From Coleophoma eucalyptorum (Eukaryota > Ascomycota > Leotiomycetes > Helotiales > Dermateaceae): a stretch of 64,000 bases of DNA. The DNA is taken from contig JALRME010000002.1 in the NCBI GenBank assembly GCA_026120035.1, positions 1 to 64,000 on the forward strand, read 5' to 3'. Made by a program: the position numbers and the translations under genes. The notes beneath the pieces are model-generated. The model was not told the origin of the DNA and ran no database searches. It worked only from the letters and a program-made list of their open reading frames with translations. Shown piece after piece: positions 23,820-36,800 of this stretch. Within the stretch, counting starts at the first letter, position 1. Each line of letters begins with the position of its first letter.

Positions 23820-24400
23820 TCAAGGGATCTTCGTCCTCAACTGCACGCCATGCCACTTCTTAATCTCATCCCCAAGAACCCCGTTGACCATCCTCTGCTG
23901 CTTCAGCATATTCAACCCCCGGAACTTCTCGCTCGTAATCTGTATTCCATACATGGACCCGCAGCCGCCTGAGATATCCTGGACCTACTCGCGCATGGGT
24001 CATTAGCACACCGACTTCTAAAGTTTCTTTCACGCCGGGCGATGAGCCCAATGGGACTCCTCACATCAAGTTCAATCGGTTCTAATTCTTGCGCAAGCCT
24101 GTCGAAGATCTCGCGCTCCTTCTCGTTCAGGTGTTCTGGTGCCTGAAGCTTGATTTGTGACCGTGCGATCTCTTCGCCGACGCCGGCTTCGCCTTTGCCG
24201 ATCGTGCCCTGGATCGTGCTGCTGCTTTCATGCCTCCTTTGTGACGTGCAGAAGAGATTCTGTGAGGATCTTGGAGAGAATGACGTTCGGGATGTGGAGA
24301 GGGAAAAGGATCGGGATGCTGTGAGTGTGCGTCTGACTGGCAGCGAGGAGGGAGCTCTCCTGGTGAGCAGGCGAAAGGTTGAGCTTGGTATTCTCTCCAT
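23820..24400 (-). CDS. AIM1: Mitochondrial BolA-like protein (Aim1/Bol3)
   Basis: The product is a mitochondrial BolA protein that helps pass [4Fe-4S] clusters to client enzymes such as lipoate synthase. Exons 24400-24065 and 23984-23820 give 166 aa. The intron has donor GTGAGG, a GCTAATGAC branch-like site and acceptor AGTAG. Residues 1 to about 60 are rich in Arg and Ser with almost no acidic residue, a typical mitochondrial presequence. The BolA domain covers about 90-166: DISGGCGSMYGI, then EKFRGLNMLKQQRMVN, then WHGVQLRTK at the C-terminus. The Cys in GGCGS and the His in WHGV are the residues expected to meet the iron. The downstream part is only readable after splicing. The gene looks intact, and length fits the family. 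Confidence 0.93.
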
Positions 24401-27400
24401 TGTTCGTTCGTTTGATCTGCTTTGGCGTCCCGTCTTTTAATTAAGTGTGTGTTTATAGTCCTGCTTCAATTGCATAACTATAGTGGAAATATCAATGGTA
24501 GCCTCGTGCTCCGAATGTTGTTCAGGGCTGCAATTTCGAGTACCGGTAGGATTGAAGATAGCTCCTTCCGAGCTCGACGACGTCAACAAAAAAAGTGCAC
24601 CTAGCCGAGGCGATCGATTTCAAAGCAGCTAAACGACCCATCAACTTACTTACTCACCAGAACCTCTCAGCCTTGCTTATATCATCGGCCCCTTAATTCC
24701 AAGGCACAAAGAAGTGGCCTTGTCACAACCATTCCCTCCTTCTTTTGATTCCGTCGCTTCGCACAAGCCACAACTTTCTCGCTTGATAAAAAGAACCGGA
24801 CACTCCACTGACAAGACAAGTGCCAAAGCAAAATAAGCGCCTTCGCATCGATCGACCTCTTCCTTCACCGCTCCCTCCACTTTTCCCACAAGTCTTATCG
24901 CGCGCCCGCCCACCACAGCGACTTCTTTTTGAAAATTCCGTGCATCGAAGGATTCTGATTCGAGTGATCGTCAAGATGTGGACGTCTCATGCATAAGGCA
25001 GCAGGTGCCAAGGCTCATCATGTCTTGCGCATCGTAGGTACATGCGGTATGGGCTTTTCAAACTGCACTCTACTATATTAGTCTCCGAAATCTCTCGGCT
25101 GCAGACGCACCCACTCTCCACCACACTTTGTGTCCTATGAAAGGCTGGCAGAGATAAGAAGTAGGATGTGTAGATGGAGGGGAAAGCAGAACAGAAAGGG
25201 GCATAAGGTTTTCTTGGTGTGATAGATATTCCTGTGTGTTTCACGTCCTGGCGGCTGTTCCTGTCGCGAAACGTACTTGGCGATAAAGTACGTACTCTTT
25301 CTTGTCTGAGTAATCGCCTGTCATAGCATACAGTACAACGACCGCAACCAAGAAGTGGACTCTCCACACCACGCCATCCATATACTCTAGAGCCTCTTGA
25401 TGACGAAGGATTGATCTTGTGTACTAGTGCACAGCTGTCGAGAGTGCGCGATAGTTGGGGAAAACGCAGGTGGACACAAGCGCGGTAGTGGAAACGAAGG
25501 CCATCGTTGGGGGTTAGGTAGGTGGCTCTCCATACCCACTTCCCTTCTCTCCACCACACCACACCACACTTCACATCACATCACTTTGCTTCACTAAGTA
25601 CTAAGTACTATGTACTCCATCAGTCTGGGTCCGCGTAGCGCAGCCTCTCTGCAAACTGACCTAGCACCGCTGAACAAATCCACAATTACATCATCTCCAC
25701 CCTGGAGACCTTCGATTTTTGGTATCGACGCATCGTTTTCTTGGCCTTGGGAATAAATTTTCCTGATTGATGGTAAAAGGCGTGGATTGGCAGTGTCACA
25801 AGAGTGCATAAACGGTTTTCTACCAGATAGATACATACCTTGGAACCTGTTTTCTTTCTGTTTCAAAACAACGTAAAAGACATGTAGTTATGCTATTAAT
25901 GGTTTAGTGCAATAAGAGCCCGATACACCGAAAGCAATCGGTCACCTTAGATAGATAAGGCACAGAAGAGAAAGTGGATTGCCCCAAGTGGAGAGAAATC
26001 TGCTCGTTCGACAATCTAAACCCTCAAGAGTCTAGAGAGAGTCCAATGCAATTCGGTAAGGGCTGTGTCAAAAGTAGCAAAGAACTCTGACGTGCCTATC
26101 TGACTTTGGCGCTTGGGGGGATGATGTGCGGGGGAGCGGACGGTGAGAGGAAGCTATTCAGGGAAGATGGGGGAGGTAGATAGCTTAGCTAGGTACCAAG
26201 ATACAACCCACATATGATCTGATAAAATACGAAGACAGAGCTTATCAGTAGTAGTACCTTTCAGAATATCTACTACTCAAAGTCTGCCCATCGCCTAAGT
26301 AGGAAAAGAGCCGGGTACGTATCTCTCGTCTCGCTTCCAGACAAAACATCCATAATTCTCAAAACGCAACCAGCACAAGGACGGGAACGTGATCCAACTG
26401 ACCTTCCAGACTCTGAAGGAGTCCGATGCATGCAGCGCTGCACTCTCTCTCCCACCAACTGACTGCAACGTAACTTTGCTTCACGCACACACCCCCGAGG
26501 CAGCGGCGGCGCCTTTTAACGAAACTCTGACAGATCATACTCATTGTACCTGCGTCCCCCTCTTAAGTTTTCTCTCCATTCCAACCTCAAATAAAAATTT
26601 AAAAAAAAAAATAGATAGACAGACAACAAAAGCATAGATACAATAATAATCCCCCCTCTCCTTATCCACTAACCGAAGATTACAAAATGCAACCGCGAAT
26701 TGAAAGAAAAAAAAAACCCATCTACCTATCTACGTAAACCCCCAAGGAAACCTGGCGCCGCAAGCCACCCCGCGGCGAGGCCAGCCAGAAAAGAGTAAGC
26801 AAGTAAAAATAAAATCACTCAAGGGCCAGCTCAGCTGATCGAGAGCCAACAAAGCAGAGCAAAGCAAGGTGCGCAAACACACACACACGCAAGAGCAGCA
26901 TAAGGAATGTAAGCAAATCCCCCCAGTACCCAATCCCCCAACTCCGCTCGCAATAATGACCTCAAGATCCGAAAGATTGCTTACTTGCAGTTGCGGAGGT
27001 AGGCTAGGCTATTGACAGACGGCTATCATCACTTTTGACAGCAGGGAGGGGGAGGGTCAAGTGATTGCGGTTTGGATTCCCGAGTCGTGGAATTAAGGTT
27101 TTTTACCGGGTAGCTCGTTAGGTAAGGTTAGGCTGGGGAGAGAGAGAGAGAGAGAGAGAGCGCGCGCAAGCACATGTGGGTTGGGTAGAGATTTTGAGAG
27201 GATGTTGAGGGTTGAGAGAGTGAGGTGACCGCTCTTTTGCTGTTGGTGATGGTTGTTTTGCAAGAGCTGGCTTCTTCGGAAGCTAGGGGTATTGTCTTGT
27301 GAGGGGATTTGGATGTTGGATGGGATAGGATAATCCGTTGCCTGCTCTCTTCACACCCAATGCTACTTAATTGTTGCGTTCTGTTTGCATTAGTGAAATA

Positions 27401-28523
27401 TGAAAACATGCCAAGTTAGCAATCCTGTTGTATAAGCCTTGCGTATACCCACCAGTAATATCATCGTCCGATGAGTCCTCTTGATGGAGGCTCAGCGCCG
27501 CCCGTCCCGTACTCTTGTAATCCCTTTTGAAAAAGACTATCCCAATATTCAAAAATCACCTTCGTAATCACGCATGTTCACATTCACACAGCAAATCAGA
27601 GAAGAAAAATTTAGAGGTCATCAGAAGTTTCTTTCTTAACGTCATCTGATTCATCGAATCGATCAATCATAACCGACGCGTGAGACCAACTATCTATCGA
27701 GGAACGTGCCTTACAGTTCCCCAATCTCTTCCCAACTTCCCATCCTCCGTTCCCATGACTTGTTCCATGCATGCACGTTCGCTCAATTGCCTGCAGCGCA
27801 GAAAAAAGCTCGAAGCCAACGATGATAAAATGTAATGTCGTGCCCATGATTGAAGTAGCATTTTTCGTAGAACACGGAATCCGATCCCTATAGGTCTGCC
27901 CATATTTTGTTGCTTTTCCACCTAATATCCTCCGTTCCCACATTCCAGCCAGTCCCTCTCAAAGATAACTCAAACTTTTCCAAAAGCACAAAACACAATC
28001 TTGGTAAACACAGGCTCTGTACGAAGAGCCTTCTGTCTGGTTTGTTGCCTCCGTCTGCCTGGGGTGTTTCCCAGTTTCGTGGTTCTCCTGTCGTCCCTAA
28101 CCTGGTAACGAACCTGAACCAAACAATAATGCTGCAAAAGATCCCAAAGCAAAGCACAATTAAAAGCCAGTCTATGCACATGGAGAAAAAAGAGTAAAGT
28201 CAATAAACCACCCCATGTGATGGCAAAAAAAGACATGCAAGAACAGTAGGAAAATGAAGTAGCGCTCAAAAGTACAGGAGGAAAAGGTTCGCAAAAAGAA
28301 GCAATCGAGCGGTAGGCCCTGATCACCTCGCAAAAGTGCCAGACGTATCTTCTAGGAAAGTCGTCGAATTATAGACAGTAGAATCGAATCGACAAGGTGT
28401 ATGTTGTCGTTCGCCGTCAATTTGGTTGCCCACACTCAGTAAAGAGGTAAGCAGTGTTTTGTTGGACTGCAAAATGTGTCTCGTCGATCACGTAGATATC
28501 TCATCGCATTGAATAAAATTTAT
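24401..28523. other. 4.1-kb intergenic region with low-complexity tracts
   Basis: This region lies between the AIM1 start and the GAC1 stop. The first few hundred bases are the AIM1 promoter. The last part, about 27,400-28,523, is probably the 3' untranslated region of GAC1. It contains ACTAAGTACT repeats near 25,595, A-runs near 26,600 and 26,705, CA repeats near 26,878 and a GA/CG dinucleotide block at 27,138-27,168. The longest open frame, about 195 codons on the minus strand at 24,987-25,574, has no recognisable motif. I see no gene. Confidence 0.4.
27138..27168. repeat. (GA)n followed by (CG)n microsatellite
   Basis: About eleven GA units are followed directly by four CG units, read directly from the sequence. 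Confidence 0.9.
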
Positions 28524-30887
28524 TCAACCTCGAATTGCTGTAGGCGTATGAGCTTCGTTGAACATAAAGCCACCAGTCATTTGGTAAGGATACATCGGTG
28601 ACGTACCCGTAACGAAACCAGTCATTGGTGCTGGAGATGCAGAACGTGAAGCCTGCGAGTTCTGTTGTTGGTTTCGCAACGGCGAAGGCTTTGCGTCCGA
28701 AGCTTGTTGCATCATAAGTGGAGAATTGCTGGCAGTAGATTCCGCAGATCCGAGGATATATCCGTCATCCGTGTTGCCATCGTATTGGCCGGATCGAAGG
28801 GTACCCTCCTTGATTTGCGGTGAGTTTTTAGACGAGCCGAACTGTCAGGAGCGTTAGTACAGGGTGGTGGGTGGCCAGGTTCAGCGTTTACGTACGAAGC
28901 AATACTTGTCCAACAAGTCGTTATATGATTGAGAGGCAAGGACTGGTTTTTCCGTGCCAGCCGGTCGAGGTGACTCTGTTCCATTGGTGCTAGCAGCCAC
29001 CGGGACAGCCTTGTTGGAGGGTATCGAGGATTTGGTCTTCATCATCAATGGGCTTCCAGCAGATGTGGGGGATTCGACCATGGGGGCATCGTCAACAAAC
29101 TTAGCCTGCTTGGTCTGTTTCAATGGAATATAACGGTCTCCATGCTCATTTGCGGCATTGATCGCTGCAGTAAGAGAAGCACCGAAATCGTATCGGCGTG
29201 CAAAAGGTTGACCATTGTTGTTTGTGCGTTGACCAGTTCCCAAAGTAATAGCCGACTGTGAAGACTTCAATTTAACAGATCTGACGGGCTCGGACAAAAA
29301 GTCCTTCATGGATTCTTTCGAATTCATGAACTTGTATCTGGAGTCAAACCCATCACCAAAATCATCAAATGCTGAAGATGGTTTGGGTTTGCCAGCAGCT
29401 GGCGGTGAGGTCCGGTGGCTACGTGGCAGTGCGTTGTTGACTGGTTTCGAGGCTGCACTCTGTGGGCCCCTCTTGCCATTTTGAGGCTTGTACTTCTTTC
29501 TAAAATCAATCTGGAAATTCGTGGCATTGTTGTTGTCCCAGTACTCTCGGCCGTTGACGCAGTACTTAACACAGAAGAACATCGTCTTTGCCTCCAAGTT
29601 GGCTTGATCTGCCAGCTTGATGTTGAAGTTGAATCGATCATACCCGTCAGCACTTCTTTGTTGGCGAACATCGTTATTGTACTCGGCAACTACTTCAGAA
29701 GTAGTCTTCCAGTAGTCGAGAGTGAATCGTGCCACCACAAATTTGTTGAAGGCGAGATTTGCAACGGCAACACTCCCAATCAATGTCTTGTTGTCGGCCG
29801 ATAGAAAGACTCGCTCAACACGAATGGGAAGGGATAAGCGTTGAGGAGTGTCAGCTGGGAAGTTTGATACAATGATTTCCCACTCGTACGGAGGCGATCG
29901 CGTTGTACTTTCGTCTTCGTCTTCGCCAAAAGGAAATTCGTTGTCGCTATCGTAGGCTTCCACGGGGGAAGAGCCGGCACTTACGGCTAGGGGTCGGTCG
30001 ACTTGGAGGAAGTGTCGAACGTGCTCGAGGTGGGAATCGAAATGGACTGCTTTGCCGTAGGTAGGTGTACCGGGCATACTTGAAGGTCGCCGTCTGGCAG
30101 AAGAAGGTCGGAGGGCTGGCCGGACGAGCTCACCGGACTTCTTTCTCAACATTGGGGGTTTCCTTCTCGATCGCTCAGGCTCATCATCATCGTCACTGAA
30201 CTCGTTATCGGATCCGGTGAGAGGAGTTTCTGGTTCCAGAGGAGAGACATCGCCCTTGACGTTAACGAAGACTGATGAGTCGGTGTTCGCCCGATTGTGG
30301 AGGATTCTTCGTGGCGCCTCTACCTGTTCAACAATCACCTTTCCGGATTCGTCTGCAGGCATGACTAAGTGCAAGGCCTGAACAGTCTTGTCAACTTCTG
30401 CGACTGTCCGGGTAGGCGAGCTTTCTCTGTGCTGTTCTATAATTCTGATCGCCGCTTGCAGCTCTGCCAAGTTCTCCAGTGTTCGACCTCGAGGAGCTTC
30501 TTTCGTTACTTCTTCATCATCGCTTGAATTCTGCGTAGAGTCAGGCGGCGAGATAACGGCTCCAGCAGGTATCTTGGTCTCGTCTGTCACTGGCGGCGGC
30601 GATTGTCGCACGCTGCCAATTGCCGTCAGATTCTTTACCGTGTCATTCTTTTCCGCGTCAGCAGTGCTGGGTGGGGTAGTCTCTGGCGTCGGTGCAAAAG
30701 TTGGCGGTTTGACTGAAGGAGTTCGACGATGTCGGGTGAGATATGAAGTCGATCGTGGGAGTTCAGGTCTGCTGGAGGCAGGTGGACCGAACGTCTGGCC
30801 GGGTTGGTATGATCCACGACGACTGATAGTTGGAGAGTGCGGGGCAGAGGAAGCAGGCGATCGCTGGGAGGGAGGAGTGTAAGGCAT
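28524..30887 (-). CDS. GAC1: Glycogen-targeting regulatory subunit of protein phosphatase 1 (Gac1-like)
   Basis: This protein targets the PP1 catalytic subunit to glycogen and glycogen synthase, promoting glycogen storage. Exons 30887-28896 and 28841-28524 (donor GTACGT, acceptor TGACAG) give 769 aa. The N-terminal 275 residues are disordered, rich in Ser and Pro. KAVHF at 279-283 fits the RVxF PP1-docking motif and is followed by a conserved HVRHFLQVDRP stretch. A CBM21 glycogen-binding domain covers about 333-466, with YEWEI, VERVFLS, FTLDYWKT and YWDNNNATNF, the last being the usual end of that domain. The C-terminal 300 residues are low complexity. The ATG at 30887 was preferred because the frame upstream has no other ATG and a TTGCAG acceptor-like site lies near 31,003. 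The gene looks intact. Confidence 0.9.
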
Positions 30888-32000
30888 CCGTACGATAGGT
30901 GCTGTTATATTGGAGGTTACGAAGGAGAGAGTATTAATGCTCTTCGACAGTGGTGAAAGTCGAAGGGAAGCAGTTCTAATTCTTGTTGGGCATCTGAAGC
31001 TCTGCAAGAATCACAGGAGCTGGTTGTCTGTGGTCGGTTAGTTGTGTGAGTCTTATTGGAAGAAAGACCTAAAGGAACGAAGGTTGAGGATTGGTCATTT
31101 CATAGGTAAGATTGAGGCGAAAAGCATGTTTGCCATATCATGGCATGCCGAGCGGGTGTTGTTGCAACTTACGAGATATTGAGGAGAGAAGGCCCAGTGC
31201 AGAAGAAAGTGATAGAGAGGCGTGTTCCAGCTTCTTGACTTCCTCGCAACGGCAGGAGCGGGCGAGGGTGATCTGATGATTTTCGGTTCGGCCGACTCGG
31301 AAGGAGATCGATGATCGGATCGCAGAATCGAAGATGAGGAAAGATGGTGCCAGGACAAAGTCAATGGAGGACTTCTCGAACTGTTCCTTCTGTTCCGGGG
31401 AAAGGGATTGTATATTATCGAGATTTGCAGGTTTCGACGCGAGGGAGGTAGTCGTTCTTTGTCTCAGGAGCGAGAGAACAATGACGTGCGGAGGATTATG
31501 CGCAAGGCAAGACACGAGCAAGCAAGATCAATCGATGACCCAGAAAAGCTCGTCGATCCTTCAGTAGTTGCTTCTTCTTCTACTCTTTTCTCTGCCGTGG
31601 AAAGAGAAAACTGGATGCTCAAGTACTGGGAGCAAGAAGGTGAGGAGGAAGGATGGACAAAGGCTGGCGATGGCCTAGAAATGTGGAGGACGGGAGAAGG
31701 AGGAGGAGGAGGATGGAGATGATTTAGGTGAGTTTTGGGTGGTGTAGCGTGCTGGGTAGTGGGCAGTGGTGGTCTGGTCTGGGCGAAGAGAGTTTGGCTT
31801 TAGCAGGGTGCGCAGAGAGCAGCGATGCTTAGAGTTGGGTGAGGAGGGTGTGTAGGGATATGGCCGGAGCAGGGGCGCGAGTAGGGAGTGTGACAGGGAC
31901 CGGGGTGCGGCAGGGATGTCCGTGGGCATACGACTGATTTCCTGCGGGTGGGAGACTGGAGTAAGATGGAGCGCAGTGTGGAAAGCGAGAGTGGAGACGG
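30888..32000 (-). promoter_or_regulatory. Probable long leader and promoter of GAC1
   Basis: The stretch upstream of the GAC1 start has a likely leader-intron acceptor (TTGCAG near 31,003) and long pyrimidine-rich runs on the coding strand around 31,560-31,900, as is common around fungal transcription starts. The actual transcription start is not determined. Confidence 0.4.
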
Positions 32001-33855
32001 GCGATGCACTGATCTCTGATACGGATACCCACTACACTAACAGCAGATCCTGGATCACGCCAGCCCAACAGGGAAGCAAAGCGTGCTGAGCTCCTTTGGT
32101 CAAGTTGGTCGTAGTGCTGGGGTGTGGCTGGAAAATCAACAACCTGCTTTTTGCCCTTCCGCATCGGGCTGTTGGTACGGTACGGATTCAACGTTGAGCA
32201 ATGTACGTACCTACTACCTTCGAGGACGGTGTCTTCCGACCCAAACCTTACCCGCATCACTGCACGGGGCGGGGGTATGTATGAATGCGAATGCCACTGT
32301 CCATGGTAATTAATGTAAAGGTATATGCAAAGTCAAAGGCAAATGGAAATTGGGTCGCTCCAGGTACGAGCATTGCGATACTGCCTGCCCATAAGAGTAT
32401 GCCAATATCGTCGCGTGGTGCATTGATAATGTATTGGCAGCACCGCATCTATCTAGCCTGCCTTGAAACATGCGTTGTACGCTTCTGGGAATGGAGATAT
32501 GGGGAAGATTGAGAGACCAAGAGTGACCTACGTCAACCGAGGAAAATATGACTTCATCCGTTATGCTATCTGTCTTTTGGATCCGTGTTGGAGATTAAGG
32601 TCGGGTTGATGTCTCCACCCAAAAGTGAAAAGTTCTTTATCCCATCCCACTGCCATCGCCCAGCCAAAGCCAAAACCATTGAGAATGGGAATGAGGATAA
32701 GGATGAGGATGGATGAGAATGGGCAGACAGGCACAATCAATCGCTTGGGGTTTACAGTCCGAGCAGAAACTGGTGGGAGCATGTCGACTTGACTTGGCGA
32801 GAAGCGGGTCCCTTCACAACCAGGTTCAGTCTCCTGTCCTATACTGGCTTGACGGTCGGTCTTGTCTGTCTGTCGGTCGTCGGTGCCAGATCCAAGCGCC
32901 AATCTTGACTGGTTTGAAAGCTGACAAGCCTTTTTTTCTCTCTCGCAACTGCAGAAAACCAGCTTCAGCAAATTTGTGGAATCGTGCCAAGGCCAAGCTC
33001 AGTGGCTGCACTAGACCGGGATGACCCTAGCAGGCGTGCCGCCGCGTTAGAAAAGAGGCGTCCATCTGGCTGCAGCCAGGCTGTGGGCGTTGCAGAGGCG
33101 ACTGGCCCTTTTGCCTTCTGCCTTCTGTGTACGGAGTACGGAGACAAGATGGCACGGTAGGTATGTGTGTATGTTTGTAGGTCCGTATGCAACTTGGCAT
33201 GCAACTTGGTCGGCATATGCATGCACCGACGAGGATGTTCAAGTCGAGGCAGTCGCTTGCAGGAGAGGAGAGGAGCAGATTGAGGGGAAGGGAAGGCGTT
33301 GAACAGTACCTAGACAAGCACTGCCATGGAGGTGCATTCAGATGTGCATTTAGATATCCATCGTTCCACCAGGATTGGCTCTCATTAACCGCAATTTGGC
33401 AGATCAAGAGACGAAGACGAAACGCTGGTCCGGATGGTGAGCGTCCTGCCCCTACCCTCTCTTATCAACAAGCTTTAAGCGGAGGTTGCGATAGCTTCAG
33501 TCGTTGCGATGTTTGCGGTCGGCCGAATTGTGGAGTGGTACAGCTTGTCAGATGGATATTCGCGTCTCCTTCTATGGGGTACAGATGCAACCCGGCGGCC
33601 CATCATGGGACATGGAAAGGGCCGTTAATAGCAACAACTATTTGAGGGGTACATGACATTGGAGAAAGGTTTTAGAGAGGCGCGGGGTGTTTTGACAAGC
33701 TGTCAGACTCCATAGCAGGAATATGTGGTGATCGTGCCATACGTTTCTAAGTATTTGCAACCATATCAGCCCGCCCCGGTATCAGTACACACCTTCACAG
33801 CTTCATACCTCGAGCCGGCTCAAGTAAGCCAGCCGAAACTTTGCATAATATAATC

Positions 33856-33890
33856 ACATACACACATACACACATACACACACACACATG
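33856..33890. repeat. CA/CATA microsatellite
   Basis: Alternating ACACATAC and AC units are read directly, ending just before ATGGGC. Confidence 0.85.
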
Positions 33891-36800
33891 GGCTTTTCAG
33901 AATCCAAGAAGGTTGAGGACGATCCGGAGCATTAATGGTCGGGATTGTTGAGGTTCAAGACAGGGCCCTGAATGGCGGATAGCATCTAAGACAAGAGAGT
34001 AAGTTCATGTACTTTTAAGATGCCGGATCCGGAGAAGGATTCCTATAGCTGCACCTTCAAATTGCCGTTTCTGTATTTATCGATGTCGGGCCTGAGCTCA
34101 GGTGCAGCATGTACTGTATTTTGCGATTCATCAACCCGTTATGCAGCTTACACCGTAGTAAGTACAGTAGCACGCACGACTCTACTACCTTGGGCGGATG
34201 GCGACGGCCGGTAGCATTACAAAGCTGCAATCTCTCGCAGAAGCAGAAGCAAGAAGCAAGATAACGACACGGGCAGCGGCTGTGCCGGTTTCGCCCCTGC
34301 TGCTTGGGATGTGTCAATGTTGCGGTGCAGATCAAATTCATGAGCTTGAGATTGATAATGAATGGAGTATTCTCATGTGATGATGAGACCACTTCCTTCC
34401 GTGTCTTCTGTTCTATCCAAAGCATTCCCTCTGCTCTGCTCACTCTCCTCTCGTCTCCGGAACTTGGCCCCAGTCTATCGAGTGACATTTCATGATGCCA
34501 TCTCCACCTCTCATCCTCTCATACACAACCTTCCCGGCGCGCTCGGAAAGGCGCTTCCCACTCCCCGAGCCTCTGATTCATCGCATACATTCTCTTAACC
34601 TGTATCTTTGCTGTGCAGTTGGTCAATTCTAAAGAGAGCAGCAAACGGTCAGAACTCCTGTTTGCGAGAAAGCAAAACCTTGCCAGCTTAAACTTTTCCG
34701 CATGGTTGCACAACAGTAACACCAACGATTTAGGAGTTACCGGTAACAGGTCATTGTGGTCGCTCCGGTAGACCCGTGCCTCCGAGATCCTATATTGCTG
34801 GAAAGTAAGCAAAAGTTGAGATACGAAGAGCAGTCCAACTGTGTTGCCTCACTCAGCTCATCTCGTCTTGGCGAGCGGACGATTGGCCGTCGCTCTGCAG
34901 ACTTTTGCAGCCAGTGCATAATCGTAAGCGGGCGGCAAGGAAGGAAAGACAAAGAATCCTTCCAAGGCCCTTCTCTACGCTTGCAAGGCATTGATCACGA
35001 AAGCGACAACACATACAAAATCAAGCGCATAAGCATAGAGGTCTTGATTATATCTTATTGTTTGCCTTCGCCTTCGCGTTCCTCGCTTTCGAGTCCGATT
35101 CCAGCTCCGTCTTGTGCTGTCTTGTTTCGTCTCGTCTCGTCTTATCTCTGGTGTAGACCCACTAACTGGTCGCTCGCTGCTCCACCAGATCGTCATAAGT
35201 CATCACGTCTATTCCCAAACCCCATGGGTGGCTGCACAGTAAGGAAGTCCAGTAAGCAAGCGTCCCCACTCCGCGCACACCTCCGGTCCAGGAAGCTCGA
35301 GAGTCGACCACGGTCCAGACGGATGCTTGCTTTTCTAACGCTGCTCCGAGCGGGTTGATTGGCTCACCCACAATCGGCCATCTCCACCTCCGTTCCCATC
35401 TCGAGCTTTTGCTGGACCTTTCGCATTTCCTGGGCAAGTAAGCCATCACGAAGTTGGCGGATCGGCATCTCAACCCGCATGGAAATGCTGAAAAGCCGAC
35501 CCTTTCTCCTTGCTGCACCGTGGAGAGGTACTTTCGCATCCCTCCAAATGAGGAAATGGAGGAGGGTGAGAGCAAACTTTGTACCTTTTTTTCTCTCTCG
35601 CAACCGTAGATCTTCGAAAATCCTTCCGTACCCTACCCGGCTTGGTCAGCTCGGGCCCGGCACCAGAGGATTCCAGACCCGAGTAACTCTGGAATGTATG
35701 GTGACCTGCGCAACTGTGCTCGCGATTCATTCCATTGTCAAAAACCTCAATTACATCATCGATGGGGCCACATGGACCTGCACCGATGTAGTCACTAAAT
35801 CTCCGTGCGAACGCACTTGTCACGATGCCTTCACTTTACTCGATCGCCGATGGCTGTTCTCGCTTACGCCGGCCGTCCCAAGTGGAGCCTCTCGAGAATG
35901 CACAGTTCACAACGTGCTCAACTCGTTCCAACTCCAATTCTCTGCCAAACGTTCGAGACTCTTGGTGCGCCGTCGCCTTTCGTTTTCGCTTCTGCTCATT
36001 CTTCTGTAACACTCGCGATAGCCCTCATTTCACTGCCAACTTTTTCCTGGTACAATGACGAGATTAAGAGATTCGTAAATCGGATGTCGTTTCCGATATC
36101 ATGGGCCCTGCTCTCTTCCTTGCTTTCAACCCTCCCGACCGGCTGTGGAGGCAGGCAGGAGTTGAACTCGACACACGGAGGTTCTCGAACAACTTCAAAT
36201 GAAACGAGTCCAGTCAAACGAACAGCACGTTCATGGCCAAGTCAAGCAAGGAGAGCAGAGAGAGAGAAAGATAGAGACTACCAAACGCCTCTTGTCACCG
36301 CTCTTTTCCCTTATCCTTCCCATGCAATGCCATCCATCTTCCCCGTCCATGTCTTGAAATCGTCGCGAGCAGGAGAAAACCTTAATTCTCTTCATCTGAT
36401 TCATGCTGTCGCGTTCTTATCGCATTCTCATTCATGCATTTTCTCCTCTATGCTCTTCTTGCCTTCACCGCTCGGTATTGTTGAGCTGTATGTGAGGGCT
36501 AGAGCCGGACGATTTCACATAAACATCGCCATCAAATAGGTTGCGGCCTTTGCTACCTGCAGACACCAATTGTCCCATCTCATTAGCCCAGCACGCGTCT
36601 TTGTAGGAGCAGCCAAGTCCAAACACACGGCTTTTTTGGTGTTCATCTACAGTCCTACGGTTCGCTTAGGGAACGCCATGATGATGACCCACTTTAATTC
36701 TCATCATTGTCCTGCGCCGTCTCCTGGCCTGGTTGCACTCTGCAATTCAAGGTTCCTGGAACCGAACATGGATAAGATTGATGATGGTTGGCTTTGCTTC

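Noticed and set aside
24987..25574. 195-codon minus-strand open frame
   Set aside because: It shows no recognisable motif, no splice continuation and odd composition (many Cys, Arg, Ser). Probably a chance frame upstream of AIM1.
32932..35610. Shared 20-base word with T-run followed by CTCTCTCGCAAC at about 32,932 and 35,585
   Set aside because: Pyrimidine-rich words of this kind recur by chance in fungal leaders; no longer flanking similarity was seen.
34756..36009. Two long plus-strand open frames in the same frame, separated by one TGA (200 and 216 codons)
   Set aside because: They lie in CT-rich DNA where stops are rare, the translation is Ser/Arg/Leu-rich without any motif, and overlapping long frames occur on the other frames as well (35,805-36,539). 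Treated as chance unless transcripts show otherwise.
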